NCBI GenBank assembly: GCA_039545295.1
Contig: BCIK01000032.1
Span: 125,282-189,281 of the forward strand
DNA length: 64,000 nucleotides
Source: Udeniomyces pyricola
Taxonomy: Eukaryota; Basidiomycota; Tremellomycetes; Cystofilobasidiales; Mrakiaceae
Direction of reading: 5' to 3'
The number at the start of each line of letters is the position of its first letter. Positions within the stretch are counted from its first letter, which is position 1. Positions 35,026 to 48,494 of the stretch are shown here, one piece after another. The notes under the pieces were generated by a model. The model was given only the letters and a program-made list of their open reading frames with translations, made no database searches and was not told the origin of the DNA. The position numbers were made by a program, and so were the translations under genes.

Positions 35026-38000
35026 ATGTGCGGTATCTTCTGCTGCTTCAACCGACAAGGCGACATTGGTGCCTTCCGACCCCGTGCCGTCGCACTCTCC
35101 AAGAAGCTTCGTCACCGAGGGCCTGATTGGTCGGGATGCTACATGTCTCAGGACACCATCCTCTGTCACGAGCGATTGGCTATCGTCGGTGTTGGTGAGT
35201 TTGGATATCGACCCTTTACCGCCTGCCTGTCTGCCTGCCTGCTCGCTCTTTCACGACCTCGGCTTTCGTTTGGCCCGACCCTTGCTGCCTACGTCAGTCG
35301 TTCGATGATGTGGCTGCACAGATTAGCTCTCTATCGGTCTTGAGACAGGGGATGAATTTCCTTCCCTTGAACTCTGATCAGACGCGGTCGACCAGGCGCC
35401 GGCGGGCAAAACGGCGGAGGAGCTAAGGGGAGGCGAGGGCTGGCTGAGTCGGACCTTTGTCGTCGGGGCAGAGACCGAGAATGACTCGTTTCCTGACCGT
35501 CTTTCTTTCCTTTTCCCTTGGCGTGCCTCGTCCTTTACCATTTTCTTGTCCCAACACTTTTTTTTTCTCCCCTTGGATTCACCTACCGTTCTATTATACC
35601 TCACACTCACATCTAATACACAGACACTGGCGCCCAGCCTTTGGTCTCGGACGATGGCAAGATCATTCTTTGCGTCAACGGCGAAATCTACAACCACCTT
35701 GACCTTCGAAGCCACCTCAAGAACCCCGCCGTCTTCAAGACTCACTCCGATTGCGAAGTTATCATGCACCTCGTTCGTAGCTTACATTCAGAACTCGGAG
35801 AACCAAGAGAAAATGCGAGGAGAGAGAGAGAGAAAGACGAAGCAACCCACCTACTTTTTCTGCTTGTCGTTTCTTACGTGTCAAATCCCTTTACCCTTCC
35901 TCTTTCCCTTCTCTCTTTTCATCATCTGGTTCGACCTCCCCTCCAGTACAAGGAGTACGGCACCGACCTTTGCTCCAAACTCGACGGCATGTTCTCCTTT
36001 GTCCTCCTCGACACGTCCGTGACCCCCTCCCGAGTGATTGCTGCTCGTGACCCGATCGGAATCACCACCCTCTACCAAGGTTGGCACTCGTCTGCGCCCG
36101 AGACCATCTTCTTCGCGTCCGAGCTCAAGGCGATCCACGAGGAGTGTGACAACGTTCGCGCGTTCCCTCCCGGTCACGTTTACGACTCGGCTACCAAGGA
36201 GACGACGAGGTACTACCAGCCCAAGTGGTGGAACGGTGACAAGGAAGGCGAGGAGTTCGTCCCCAAGGGCGAAGCTGATCTCGCGGTCCTCCGAGAATCC
36301 CTCGAGACGGCCGTCAAGAAGCGACTCATGTCCGAGGTCCCGTACGGTGTTCTTCTCTCGGGTGGTCTGGATTCGAGTTTGATTGCGGCCATTGCCGTCA
36401 AGGAGACGGAGAAGGTTGCCAAGGCTCAGGTCCTCGCGAGGGAGATGGCTCTCAAGAGGGGTCCCTCGGGAACGGCTACTCCGGATGTCGATGGTGAGTT
36501 GCAGCGATGCCGGTATATCGACGAAAGAAGCAAGGGTGGAGGGTAGGGAAGATGAAGAAAATGACGAGAGAGGGTATAAGGCAAGGGGGGGGGGGTGTTA
36601 GGGAGTAGATAGTGTAACCGAGTAAAAGCGAAGCTTCTTTGCTGACCCGTCTTCGACCTTTTTTTTTTAAGTCGCCCGCGAAGCTGCTCTCGCCACTTGG
36701 CCCCAAGTCCACTCGTTTGCTATCGGTCTCCCCAACTCGCCCGATCTCCTCGCCGCACGCAAAGCGGCCGCTTTCCTCGGCACCATCCACCACGAGTACA
36801 CTTTCACCGTCGAAGAAGGTCTTGACGCTATTGAGGACGTCATTTACCACCTTGAGACTTACGACGTCACGACCGTTCGAGCCTCGACGCCGATGTACCT
36901 CCTCAGCAGGAAGATCAAGGCTATGGGTGTCAAGATGGTTCTCTCAGGAGAGGGAAGTGATGAGATTTTTGGTGGTGAGTGTTTTCAGAAGGGGGTATGA
37001 ATGTCGAGACGGGTTTTTTTCTCTTCTTTGGTTGGGTTTAGCGGGTTGAATGAATCGATTCTGACGTTTTTGTTCTTTTTTTTATTTTCTTTTTTTGTCG
37101 TTTCCCCCCTCTGACACCTCTTAATCGATCCCCTCCCCCCCCCTTTTCGATTGTCTTCCCATAGGCTACCTCTACTTCCACGCCGCGCCCGACGCGCCAG
37201 CGTTCCACCAAGAGCTCGTCAAGCGAGTCAAGAACCTCCATACCGCCGATTGCCTCCGAGCCAACAAGTCAACCATGGCTTGGGGTCTCGAAGCCCGAGT
37301 GCCGTTCCTCGACAAGGTCTTCCTCGAAGACGCCATGGCGATCGACCCGAAGTACAAGGAGTTTGGAAAGGGCGCCGAGCAGAAGGTCGATGAGGATGGA
37401 AAGCCAATGATGGAGAAGGTGCGTGGTTCTTTTGTTCTTCACGGTTCTTGATTTTCGCCTTTTTTTGTGCGTGTGTGTGTTTGGAGGGGAGGGAGGGATT
37501 ATATGGACAGACAAGCTCGGGTTCAAGGTACAGACGGAGAAAGAGAGGGAGGGAGGGAGGGAGGGACGGTCGAAGGCCAGACAGGAAGATGAATAGAAAG
37601 GACAGAGGAAGGAACAGCATATCCATACCACAAACAACACCGATAGTACCTTGGAACCAAGCGTTGACCCCCCTCTCCCCCCCTCCCCCCCTTGTCTTTT
37701 TTTTTTCTTCTTCTCCCTCATCCCTCTTCGCTTCTTCCATCTATTCATCCTTCCTCAGTACATCCTCCGTAAAGCGTTCGATTGCAACGGACCCGACGGC
37801 AAGCCGTACCTTCCCGCGTCGATCCTGTGGCGTCAAAAGGAGCAGTTCTCCGATGGCGTCGGGTACTCGTGGATCGATGGCATGAAGGAGCACGCCGAGG
37901 CCGCCATCAGTGATGATGCGTTCGCTAAGGCTGGGGAGCGATGGTCGTTGGATACGCCGTTCACGAAGGAGGCGTACTGGATTAGGGAGATCTTTGAGAG

Positions 38001-38570
38001 TACGTCGTTGTCATTGTCATCGTCGTCGTCATTCTCTTGCTTCTCCTTTGTTTTCTTGGAATTTTGGACCGAAAACTTCGGACCAAAGAGAACAAAACAA
38101 GAGAGAAAAATCAACCATAACAACACCATTCTGACATCTCGCTTTCCTTTCCTTTTTTTTTCCTTCCAACGTTGATGGGATTTTTTTTTTTTTTTGCGCT
38201 TCTATCTCCCTCTTTCTCTTTTTTTCTTCTTTCGTCGTCCTCTCTCAGAGCACTTCCCTTCGGAGTCCTCTGCCAAGACTGCCGTTCGGTTCGTACCCTT
38301 CATCATCATCATCTCCTCCTGCATCTCTTTCGCCTTCCCCTCTTCTCCCTTGCCTTCTCGTTCGCATGCTCTACCACTAACGCTTTCCTTCCTTCCTCTT
38401 CCTTTCCTCTCTCCATTCTCGGCAAACCCCCAACTGGTCTTTTCAACTCTCTTCTCTTATGTAGATGGATCCCCCGAACCGACTGGGGTATGTCCTCCGA
38501 CCCGTCCGGTCGAGCCGTCAAGATCCACGATGCCGCTTACGAAGCTACCCCCGCCGCTGCTCAGGAGTAA
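35026..38570 (+). CDS. ASN1: Asparagine synthetase, glutamine-hydrolysing
   Basis: Makes asparagine from aspartate, glutamine and ATP in the cytosol. Exons 35026-35194, 35624-35772, 35947-36493, 36672-36974, 37165-37418, 37759-37999, 38249-38288 and 38465-38570 total 1809 nt (602 residues). The protein begins MCGIFCCFN; after removal of Met, Cys2 is the nucleophile of the N-terminal glutaminase domain, which also has [18 protein letters not shown] and [10 protein letters not shown]. The synthetase domain shows the PP-loop [10 protein letters not shown] (exon 3) and [14 protein letters not shown] split over exons 4 and 5. The C-terminal RWIPRTDWG is typical of the fungal/animal enzymes. The choice between yeast Asn1-like and Asn2-like is not meaningful here. 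A putative 3' splice site abuts the ATG. Confidence 0.96.
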
Positions 38571-39115
38571 GAAGAAGAAAAAAAAACGAAGGAAACGAAC
38601 CAAGAGGAATGGAAACGACGAGAACCGCAGGGTGGGTGGGGCAGGAAGGGAAAGGTAGAGGGAGAGGGGGGTTGTTTGCAAAAACGAAAAAATATATAGG
38701 CAAAGAGAATAAAAAAGGGTCTGTCTACTGGGCATTGGTTTTTTTTTTCTCCCCCGGTATATATATACATATAGAATTCTTGTATGGTCAATTTTGTTTG
38801 TGGGTTTCCTTCTTGTTTTTGCTCTCTTCCTCAAATGATTGAACGATGCATCAAATCGAACCAAGAGAGAAAGGAACAATTCACAAGAAACACACACACA
38901 CTCACACACAAACAAACAAACAAAAAGGAGTCCAAGTATCATATATATATCACAGTTGTTGCTACTGCTACTGCAGCGGTTTCGTTCGTTCTCGTTCGAG
39001 ATGACTACTACATATATATATTGGTACCCTCGCAGCTGAGGTCTTAGTCGACATCGTCTCGAGAGTCAGACTGAGCCGACTGCGCGCGAGCGACGGGGTT
39101 TGATGGAATCCCGAT
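38571..39115. other. Convergent intergenic region, ASN / STT4
   Basis: About 545 nt between two 3' ends. It holds (TA)n at 38758-38770, (CA)n at about 38890-38908, and no coding signal. Confidence 0.5.
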
Positions 39116-42100
39116 CTAACTCGCGTATGGAATTCTATGGAAACCCAATTCGAATGGTTGAAAAAGAAGGGGAGGGGGGGGGGAAGGAGCAGGGGTAGGG
39201 AGAGAAAAAGAGAAAGACGATGGCGATTAGTCAAAGTTGAATGAATGGAAGCGAAGGAGTCCTTAGAAAGGAGAGGAGGGGGGGGAACATACCCATTTTG
39301 CAGCTGGATCGCGTCAGAGATCATGACGAGGGCAAGTGGAAGAGAAGATCAAAAGAGGTCGTAGAGTTAGTAAGGTATTTCAGTGGCCCGGTTTCGTGTC
39401 ATCACAAGAGGACGAGGAACGAGCCTGGGGCCGAGGAGAAAGAGAAGAAAATAAAACGAGAAACGGGACGAACCCGTTGGACTGTTGGTTTCGATGCGAC
39501 AAGGAGTGAAAGTGAGAACGAACGTAACCCAAACGCAACAAAGTGTCAGTCTATGCTCTCTCATCACCAAGTGAGTGCCCGCAGAGTCAGGTGTTGTCGG
39601 GTAAGAAAGGAAAAGAGATCGAAAAGTGTGGCTTCCGTCATCTTCTCCTGCCCCTCTTTCAAGACTCACACTCATCATAGACCAAACTCCTCTTGTTCTC
39701 GTGAGCGTTCTTGATGACGCCGACCATATACTCCGCGGCTTTCTCCTCGCTCAACTCCAGCCTGAACCGGTCGCGAAGGCGTTTGATTGTCGGTTCGCCT
39801 TTGAAGCTTGGGAGACCCGTCTCGAGCATGAGGTGGACGGTATCGACGAGTTGACTGGCGTGAGGTCGGATAGCGAGGAACGCTTTGACCGTAAGTTCCT
39901 GGAAGATGCGGTAACCTTGCGAGTAACGTCCACCCATCAGATCCACCATTTCGTGCGTCAGTTTGAACGAACTCGGCTCGAATTTGACGCCCTGTGAGGG
40001 TGCGCAAGAGGAAAGGGGTGAAGCACGATGCGAAAAGGTCAGTCATCAGGTAAGAATTTACACTCGACGCCGTGTGTTGCGTAGCGAGGAGGACAAAGAA
40101 CAAGAAAAAGGGAAAAGATGAGGGCAAATCAAGCGTACACCAGGGCCGATGTCGAACAAGAATCCAAAGTCTGAGAGGAATAACATAAAGGCATCAGCAG
40201 GTTGTTCTCCCGTCATCTGTACTAAAGCGAGTCTGATTTATAACGCACCAATGTGAACGATGTGACCTTCGCCATCAATCATGATGTTACCGTTGTGTCT
40301 ATCCTTGATCTGAAGAATGTAGCACGCAATCGAGTAGGCGGCCATGCTCTGAATGAAGTTCATGCGCGCCCGTTGGAACGGAATCGTATCGACTGAGCCA
40401 TATTCGTCGACGAAGAAGCTGAGGAGGTCGTTGACTTTGGCTCGACCCATTTCATCTCGCGAGGTCGAGTTGGGAACGACGTCAATCACTCCGCACTAAA
40501 AAAACGATGCATGCGTATGGAAAGAGGCGACGTCAGCAAAGAGCCCAACGCACAGGAACCACCGAACCAGCAGTCCAGCAAGAGAGCAGAAAGAGGCCGC
40601 GACGAGGTACTCACACCAGGGGCCGTAGCCGTGACTCGGTAAGGGAAGAGGTAGAGGCTTAACCCGACGCCGGCAAAGATGTTCTTGAACATGGCGATGA
40701 TTTGAAGGGCGAGCACATCCTGTCGGCAATCGTCTCCGACTTTGAAAATCGCAGCCTGCCAAACTTCGTAGTAGAGTTTGCTCTGGGCTTGCCGGGAGGC
40801 TTCGATGAGCGAGTCCTCGGTTGGAATTGAGAACTCGACACGTTCTTTTCGGACTTTGAAGGTCGCCATGAAGGGCGCCTGGAAGTGAAAGATGCATAGC
40901 TTTCAGCCAGTCTCCGATCGATCACTCACGTCAGCTATACGGCTGATACACGAAGTAGTCCACTTACTTTGGCGTGGGATTGTAATGGTCGCCCCGACTT
41001 CTTGTCAATGTCGACGACGACTCCGTCCGGGTTACTAGGCAAATAGACTCCCTTGTCGACCACAATCTTGGCCATCTCTTCGTCAATCTTAGCCTGTGTT
41101 TTCAGGTGGATTCATGCAAGCCGAGTAAGTTGAGGGTAGTGAAGGAGAGGTAAGGAAGAGGATGCCAATCCTTGTCTATACGGATGAGCGACCATGCCCA
41201 GAGGGCGTACCTTCTTCTCCGGCTTCGTCTTCTTGATAAAAGGCTTGAGCTTGCCCGAGATATCAGTAACCTCGTTGAAAAAGTTGAATTCTCGGTCGTA
41301 GAAGCTTCGTGCTTCTCCCGAAAGCGAAGCGACGACGCGATCGACCATTCGATCGAGCATCGGCTTCATAGGATCGGGCTGTCATGTTCGACCAGAAAGC
41401 ATTGGCCGAAGGTGATGGACTGGTTAGCAGGAAAACTGTGATCACTGCCTTTCCGGGTAGATATCATGCTGGGTTGAAACTCGAAACCAACCTCGGTCGC
41501 GCCATCGTCCTTGTAGCAGTTGGCTTTCATGTTCCAGATGATCTGATGGCAGAAGAGCTGCGAGACCTTGGAGGTCTCAAAGATGAAGCGTTCGACGTAG
41601 CCTAGCAAAATGAGTGAACCAAAGAGATCAAGCCAGTTCGTTAGGAACTCGATCGTGGGAGGATCTTTTTTAGACGACCCGAAATTGGCACACACACCGA
41701 GAGCATCTGATCGTAGAGCCTGCACTACTTGAGGAACGAAGAAAAAGGTGAGTTGCACCGGATGCTGCTCAAGGACCCGCATGGCATATTGAAGGACGAT
41801 TGGGTTGTTGCCGTAGCGGGGCTGGAAGTAATTGACCGCGGTGACGGGCGGAACAGCAGCCCAGAGCAGCAGCCACTAAGGAGATGAAACGGGCACCATG
41901 AAGGCAAACTTATCACGTCAGCTCTGAGAGAAAGCAGAAGAGAAGTATGTTCTTCTGAACACAAGCTGGCAAACACACCTTAAGATTCCTTTGCGAGCCC
42001 GGCGTCATGCGGTCGCCGAGGAGGAATGCAAGGGCCTCGTGCACGTCGATGACATCCTTGGGTCGTGCCCGAACCATGGCCTGAACTTCGGACGTAACTT

Positions 42101-45100
42101 GAGGGAGATTGAGTCGTTCGGCGAGATGGACCGCTACCGCCGGATTTTGCTTCCACGCGGTCTGAAGGATTTTGGTCCATGATAACTGATAGAAACAAAG
42201 CGAACAGAACGATAATTGGTTAAACAGCTGAGACTTTACGCTGAGCTCTCAGCAAAAAAAGGTATATAAAAAAAAAAAAAACGCGTACTGTTGATCGATC
42301 GGCACCCGAGTTATGAGCACGCGAAGGTTCCCCGAGAGCGTTCTGCCAAACGGAGAGATGACCAATCTCGTTCTCGATGAGGATTTGGAGTAGATGTAAT
42401 CGATCACGGTGCATGGACTCGTAGTCTCGAAGATCGCCATGCCCGTCTGCACGGTAGAAAGTGGGATAGATGGTTAGGACGAGATGAATACGGCGATATG
42501 CACACAAACACCTGAAGTACATTTTCCAAACATGCCGTACCTGGAAGGATCCTCGCATGGGGGGCAACCCGAAGACTAGACACAAACGTCTGGGCTCGAA
42601 CGGTATCGGCCTTGAGGGCGACCAGGACTTCTTCCATAAGCTTGATCTCGGCGTTGACCTGGATTCGGTTGCTGCCAAACGACCATCTGTCGGGAAGATG
42701 GAGGGATGTCGATCCGAATGTTAAGCCTCAGGTCGACTATAATGGACCTCATCTTGATGCAAGGAAAGTATGGCATCAGATCACTCACTGAGGTCGGACC
42801 GCAAACCATGCAAACGCAGTCTCATACAACGAATCTCGTAGCTTGAGTTCCAAGACGGCCTCAAAACGGCTGCTTTGAAGAAGCTGAAGACCAAACAGAA
42901 TGAGGGTGAAGCGAGCCTCGCGAGCAAGTGGATGTGTGCTGAGTCCAGGTGAGGTGGGTTGAGAGGTCAGTCAAGGTCAAGTTATGCCGAGCTTTCTACT
43001 GCTCCTCCCTCCCTTCCCTCCTCTCAGAGTTTGCACTGAAATATCCGTGAGACATACCTCATGCTCTTGGAGGCCTTGCACGATCGCGCAAGCACTCGAT
43101 AGAACGACACCATGAGCGCCGGCTCTCTGTACTTGACGGCTTGGAATCGACTCGAGAGGATTTGGATAAGAAGCAAGTGCGGCGTGAGAAGGTTCTGAGC
43201 GGCTGCGAGAGATTTGTCCATGAGCTCCTTGTCCGAAGGAGAGTACTCGACGGGATGAACGAACGGATCGCTCGTGCTGGATAGAAGGAAAGCAGACGAA
43301 GCGAGAAGCCATCAGTCAGTCGATCGAAGGGACTCAGGAGGGAGCTCGAGACGCAGATCGAGCAACGCTTGACTCACTTGAGGGCACTCGAGAAGAGACC
43401 CTTCTTCTTTTGGATTGTCCACGTCCAAGCGACGACGATCTCGGTCAGAAGCGCCATCTCAACCGCTGGACGTTCGCTGACAAGCCAGGTCCAAACATCG
43501 ACGCCCGCAGCAACTGATCGAGGAGAGAATGCTCGCATCGGGATTGAGACGAGATAGTGAAGGATGTCGTTGTCGACCTAGAAAGTCACCGTAAATGGGG
43601 AAAATGGGGGATGGATGAATGGACGGTTCCTTTGTGCCAAAGCGCAAACGAACAGACCGCAAGGAAACGGCAACTTACCGCCTCCGACGAAATGAGAATG
43701 GCTACTCCTCGAGATAGCAGCCTTCGAAGATCTGGAATGCTAAACGTGCTCGTCTTGTCGTCGACAGCCTTGAGTGCGGCGGCCATCTGAGCCTTGAGAG
43801 CATCGAGCTCAGAGAGTGACGTAACGGTCGGACTATCTTGCTGAAGGCCTCGCAGACCTACGCAAGGGTCAACATGATAAATAATTTAAGATGAGATAAA
43901 CGTGAGTCTCCGCTTGTTTCGAGAATACTCTCATCTCTGACTGGACAAGACGAACCTTGCTTGAGGATAAGCCTCGCGCCACTCCGCTCGCCAGCGTAAT
44001 GGATCTTGGAGGAAAATTGACTCGCGAACAGGTTGGCTTTGTCGGATGGCCAGCCTCCGAGCGAGGGCATAAGAGCTGAGTAGACGAGGTCAGACAATTC
44101 CGTTCATCGATGTCAATGATAGTCTTCAGTGAATTTAAGTGACGACAGGTTGAAGTGCTGATACACTCACTCTCCTTACGATCCGAGTTACTGATGACCT
44201 TGGAGTAGTGAAGGGCGAGTCCAGCACCCATCTCGACACTGTCAGGCAGAAGAACATCCCTCGACTCGGCGAGATAGAGCTAGTTACAGTGCAAGGCAAA
44301 ACTCAAATCACGTCAGAGATACCAGACAATGATGATATAATTTGACGTGGTGCGTTGCATCCTCACCTGGAGAACTGTTTGGACCTCAATAGGGGCGCGT
44401 GAAATGGCGGCAGTCAGCCAGTTGCGGGCATAGCCGTAGAGTTGGGTTGTGATTTCGTTTCGAACGATAAAGCTGTCGGATAGTTGCAGGGTAATGTCGA
44501 CCTTGGTGGAAGAGTATTCGTACACGGGTGAATACTGGAGGGCATTTATCGCGATATGGAGGAAAGAATCTGGTCAGCTCAGATTTCACGCGTGCGAATC
44601 AACACCAGGGACTCCGAACCCGGGCCGTGAGGCGACGTACCTCGTCCGTAAACTCTTCTTCGCAGCTGTTCCGCATGATAGTGAGGACCTCGAGGAGCGA
44701 AAAGACAAGCTTCTCGTCGCACAAGAGAGACGGGAAATTGGACATGAGAGTGTTGAGGTAGTTGAACGAGAGGTCTCGAACCTTCTTGAAGCGGTGCGTG
44801 CAGCCGATGAGAAGGTTCTGGAGCTCTTCCGAAATGGACGTCGGGATAGCGTGCGAGATAGCTTGCTTATGAAGTTCACCCCGGTAGCTTGCAGTAATCT
44901 GTGTGCAGTCAGGAAAAACACAACAGCAAAGCCAACGTCACTTTCCAATTTGGAGCGAGCTCGCAATCAGTCAATGGCAGCCCTATGCTGGCAACGTACC
45001 TTGCTGGCGACAGCGTCAAGTGGCTTGATGAGCACGCTGCCGTTGATACTTTCGTTGCAAAAGTACAGCAAAAGACTTGAAGGCTTGCCGAGCCGTGTTC

Positions 45101-48100
45101 GCATGCCCTCGAGCTCCCAGATAGTGAGGAGAAGCGTGACCTGAGGAAGCGAGAACGTCCGAATCTCGCCGGCGAGGCCAGGGAGGACATCGGTAAGGAG
45201 GCTTCGCTGCTTGCTGAGAACGACGTGAGCGTAGTCCTTGCGAAGGATGGAATTGTATTCGAGGTCACTCTCGACGTAATCAGCCGCTGATTCGAGGACG
45301 AGGGCGGGTGTCTTGAGAGCGATGCGTTCGAGGGCGGCACGCTGCGTAGGAGGAAGCGTTCGCGGAATGTTGAGCACGACGCACAGGAACCACATGTTGC
45401 GGAACAGGGAGACGAGCTCGGGCGTCGGTTTATGCGAAGGGTTGAACGTCTCGTGCCGGAGGACGGCATCGATCGGGAGCAATAGGCTCGCGAGTTGGGC
45501 CGTCAGATCCGAAACCGTTCGGTCGTCTTCTCCCAGGCCAGACGACTTGCCCGGGCCACCGCCGAGCTTGCGATGAACGCCATCCTCCTTCTTACCAGCC
45601 GCAAGCATTTGAATCTTGGTTCCTCGGTCAGCAAAGAGCTGTAGAAGCTCGACGAGGTAGACATCGCATAGCTCCTGTCGACCCACGAGATCCTTGCCAA
45701 GCCGGGTCTGGGCGGCGAGTACGGCAGACGAGGAGTGCGTAGGGTCTTCGGGGTTGGCAGATCGCGAGATAAGCGACAAAGACTTGATGACATCGATAAA
45801 GTCGAGCCGGGGGGCGACAAGAGCGAGCGGAACGAGGTTGGAGACGATAGTAGATTCGGTGTGGGCATCCGCGCCTCGGAGGCGTTGGAGCAGCATCGAT
45901 ACGATCACGTGAATGACCTGGTAGATTGTACAGAATGAAATGTTAGCGACCAAGATGAGAGAAACCAACTTCACCCATCTCTCGACAAGGCATAGGTACC
46001 TCGGACTGCTTGAACTCGATAGCGAGTCTTGTAACGACGGCGATGGTCGAAGCATTGACCTGTTTGGTCTGCTCATCGGTCCGTGGACCTCCGACGGTGG
46101 CGCCTACGGTCTTGACGGTCATTGTCTCGAGCTTAGCTTCTCGACCGGCCGAACGTGTCGAGGACGCATAATGAGCTCCGTTGATGTTCGGGGCCAAGGC
46201 GGCGGAGGATGAAGTCAGGTTGTTGAGAAGCGAGTACAGCGTTGAGTTGATGAGATCTTCGCCAGCAGCGGTCTGTAGATTGAACGGAGGAGGCGGGGAC
46301 GTCCATAAGCAGGTTAGACACATTCGTTTGGCAGTTCAGACTGTGCAGAAAGAAGTATTCTTACCTTGATGCAGACAGCGAGGCACTTAGCTGCCGAGGC
46401 GAGAACAAGAGATCCTTCGAGCGTGTCCGATCGGTCTCCATCAAAAATGCGAAGGGGAGTAGCTACGAAGCGTCGTAGGTGCAGAGCCAGAGGTTGGGCC
46501 AGTGGTTGGAAACTGCGCACACGGAAACGGATTCAGCTCTACAGTGATCAGTCGGAGAGCACCATCAACTAGGGAGCCCGACTCACTTGAGGACAAGGAT
46601 CATCAACGATTGAAGGGCCGCCTCCTGAACGAGGGGCTCAAAGACGGGTGCGTTGTCTGACGCAAGGAGTTTGAGGCGAGACAGAAGAGCTGCGTCGGGT
46701 TGGCCGAGTCCAACCGAGCACAAGGCAGCGAGTTTCTATAGGTGTGAGGCACAGGCAGACCTCAACAACATGTCAGCTTGATAGAAGCAGTGAATTGCAT
46801 ACATCAGGAGCAGAAAGGGGCCTGAATCGAACGGGAGAACTCACCAGGCTCTCGCTGATCATCTCGAACGGATAAAGGTCCGGAGCTGGCTCGCCTGCCA
46901 GGCTACCGATGGTGACAATCATCTCACCCGCACATCGCATTGCATGCTCGAGCACACCTCGAATCTCCTTTTCCTCACGCTCGCCAAGTGGACCCATACC
47001 CTCCCTGCTTGCGGGGCCACTGAGGAGTCGGAACCAAGCGGCGTTGCTGGCCTCGGCGCCGACGCCGGCGTCGTTGCCAGAAGGGATAATCTCCCCCTCC
47101 TTGACCGCCTGGTCGGCCGATAGAGGGCGGCTGAGTGCCTGTGAAAGCATCGTCTTTTGCATCTCGAGTCCTGCGCAAACGAGGAAGTTACCGCTCAAGG
47201 GTCGGCCCAGAGCACGGTAGCGACCGAGGAGGGCAAAGGCATAGCGAGTCGTCGCAGGATCGTCGCAGGAGGTAGCGAGTGAGGAGGAAGGATCGATGAG
47301 CAGGTGATTGAGAGCGTCGATCGAGCTTGGTTGGAGCAGGGTGCTCATGCTCGAGGCGAGAGATGCAAACGATTCCAGCGTGAAGGGGTGCGTGAACGAG
47401 GTCAAAGCTCGGTACAGGCCGTTGAAGATGGGCATCGAGTGAACGATGACGTCGACAGCTATACTCCACGCAAATGTAAAGAGATCTTCGCGTCAGAACC
47501 AGGACTTCGCATCTATCGGGGGTAGCATCAATACCCCGTGTGAAGTACCGTTGACAGCATGAGCCGAGCGAGAGCAACTCTTACCATCGCCCTGGTCGAT
47601 TCTCGCGGTCAGCTCCCGGATAAAGTTGGCGATGGCCTCAAGGGTACGCTGTCTGGGTTTAGGATGCTCCTGATTTCCCGCAATCTTGAGAAGTGCGCCC
47701 AGGACGCCATAGGTGAGCTGGTCGGGCAAGGCCCATTCGGTCCAAGCGAGCCCTTGCTCAAAGTCGGTCGCCGGGATGTCTCGCAAGAGGTCGAGAAGGA
47801 TGGCCGTATTGTCGGCCATAGATGGGTGGGAGGGAGGTAGATGCGAGCAGAACGTGGAGAATGAGGTGTTGACGTTGGTCGAGGTCAGAGTCTAGCAAAG
47901 AGTCAGCAGCAAGTGGTTCAGCGTAGGATGGGTCAGACTAGTTAAGCTGCGCGATGTTGGTATATAGCTTGATGTGCGAGGGAGAAATGGGTCTACATAC
48001 CATAACTACCCGGCTCTCGTCATCATCATCGTCACCTGCTGCTTCCTGCTGCTCAGCCCGGACCTGGTGGACGAGGTGATGAGTCCCCTGAGCGGCGGTC

Positions 48101-48261
48101 GGGCTGTTTGAGGTGTCCGAGGCGAGGTTGCGGGCGAGATCATGGAGGATGAGCGACTGGATGGGAAAGTCGAGGCTGGCAAAGGGTAGATGAGGGTGTT
48201 AGTTAGGATGCTAGTCGTATATATGTGGCGGGCTGAGTTGTGGCTGGACTGACTAGTCCAT
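39116..48261 (-). CDS. STT4: Phosphatidylinositol 4-kinase alpha, Stt4 type
   Basis: Makes plasma-membrane PI4P together with scaffold partners. The span and open exons suggest about 1,900-2,000 residues in more than twenty exons. The first exon is 8 nt (48254-48261, MDY with the next exon 48001-48175, [16 protein letters not shown]); the third is 47585-47891. The long middle is helical-repeat sequence. The kinase domain ends the protein: [15 protein letters not shown] near 40700, catalytic DRHNGNIM at 40280-40303, activation motif [11 protein letters not shown] in exon 40139-40170, then [11 protein letters not shown]. The last exons are tiny: an exon ending at 39670 (VYDE), 39474-39481 (8 nt), 39293-39303 (11 nt) and 39116-39134. 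Joined they give VYDEFQRLQNGIPYAS, the family's C-terminal pattern. ATG 47819 (MADNT) is internal. The gene is divergent from the Sae2-like gene. Confidence 0.93.
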
Positions 48262-48494
48262 CGCGTCGGTGAAGGATAGAAATATGAGGTGGTGGATAGA
48301 TGGAGTGATGACTATTGATGCTGCGAGCTGCTGTCATGTCGACCGACGCGATCGGCCTCTTCCGCTTTCCCATCGACATCCCATATTGCTTTTCCCCCGT
48401 CTAGCTTGCCATATCGTCTCACTACGCACGCCTCTTCTCCACCACCGCGCACACTTCTCATCTGCCATAGTCTGCTCGCGCTGTCCCATCAGAT
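48262..48494. promoter_or_regulatory. Bidirectional intergenic region, STT4 / SAE2-like
   Basis: About 233 nt separate the two start codons, so the promoters must overlap or be shared. The half next to the Sae2-like gene is pyrimidine-rich on the plus strand. No specific element is recognised. Confidence 0.4.

Noticed and set aside
47493..47819. ATG at 47819 as the STT4 start
   Set aside because: The frame continues upstream through 47891 and joins two earlier exons in phase that encode a conserved-looking N-terminus.
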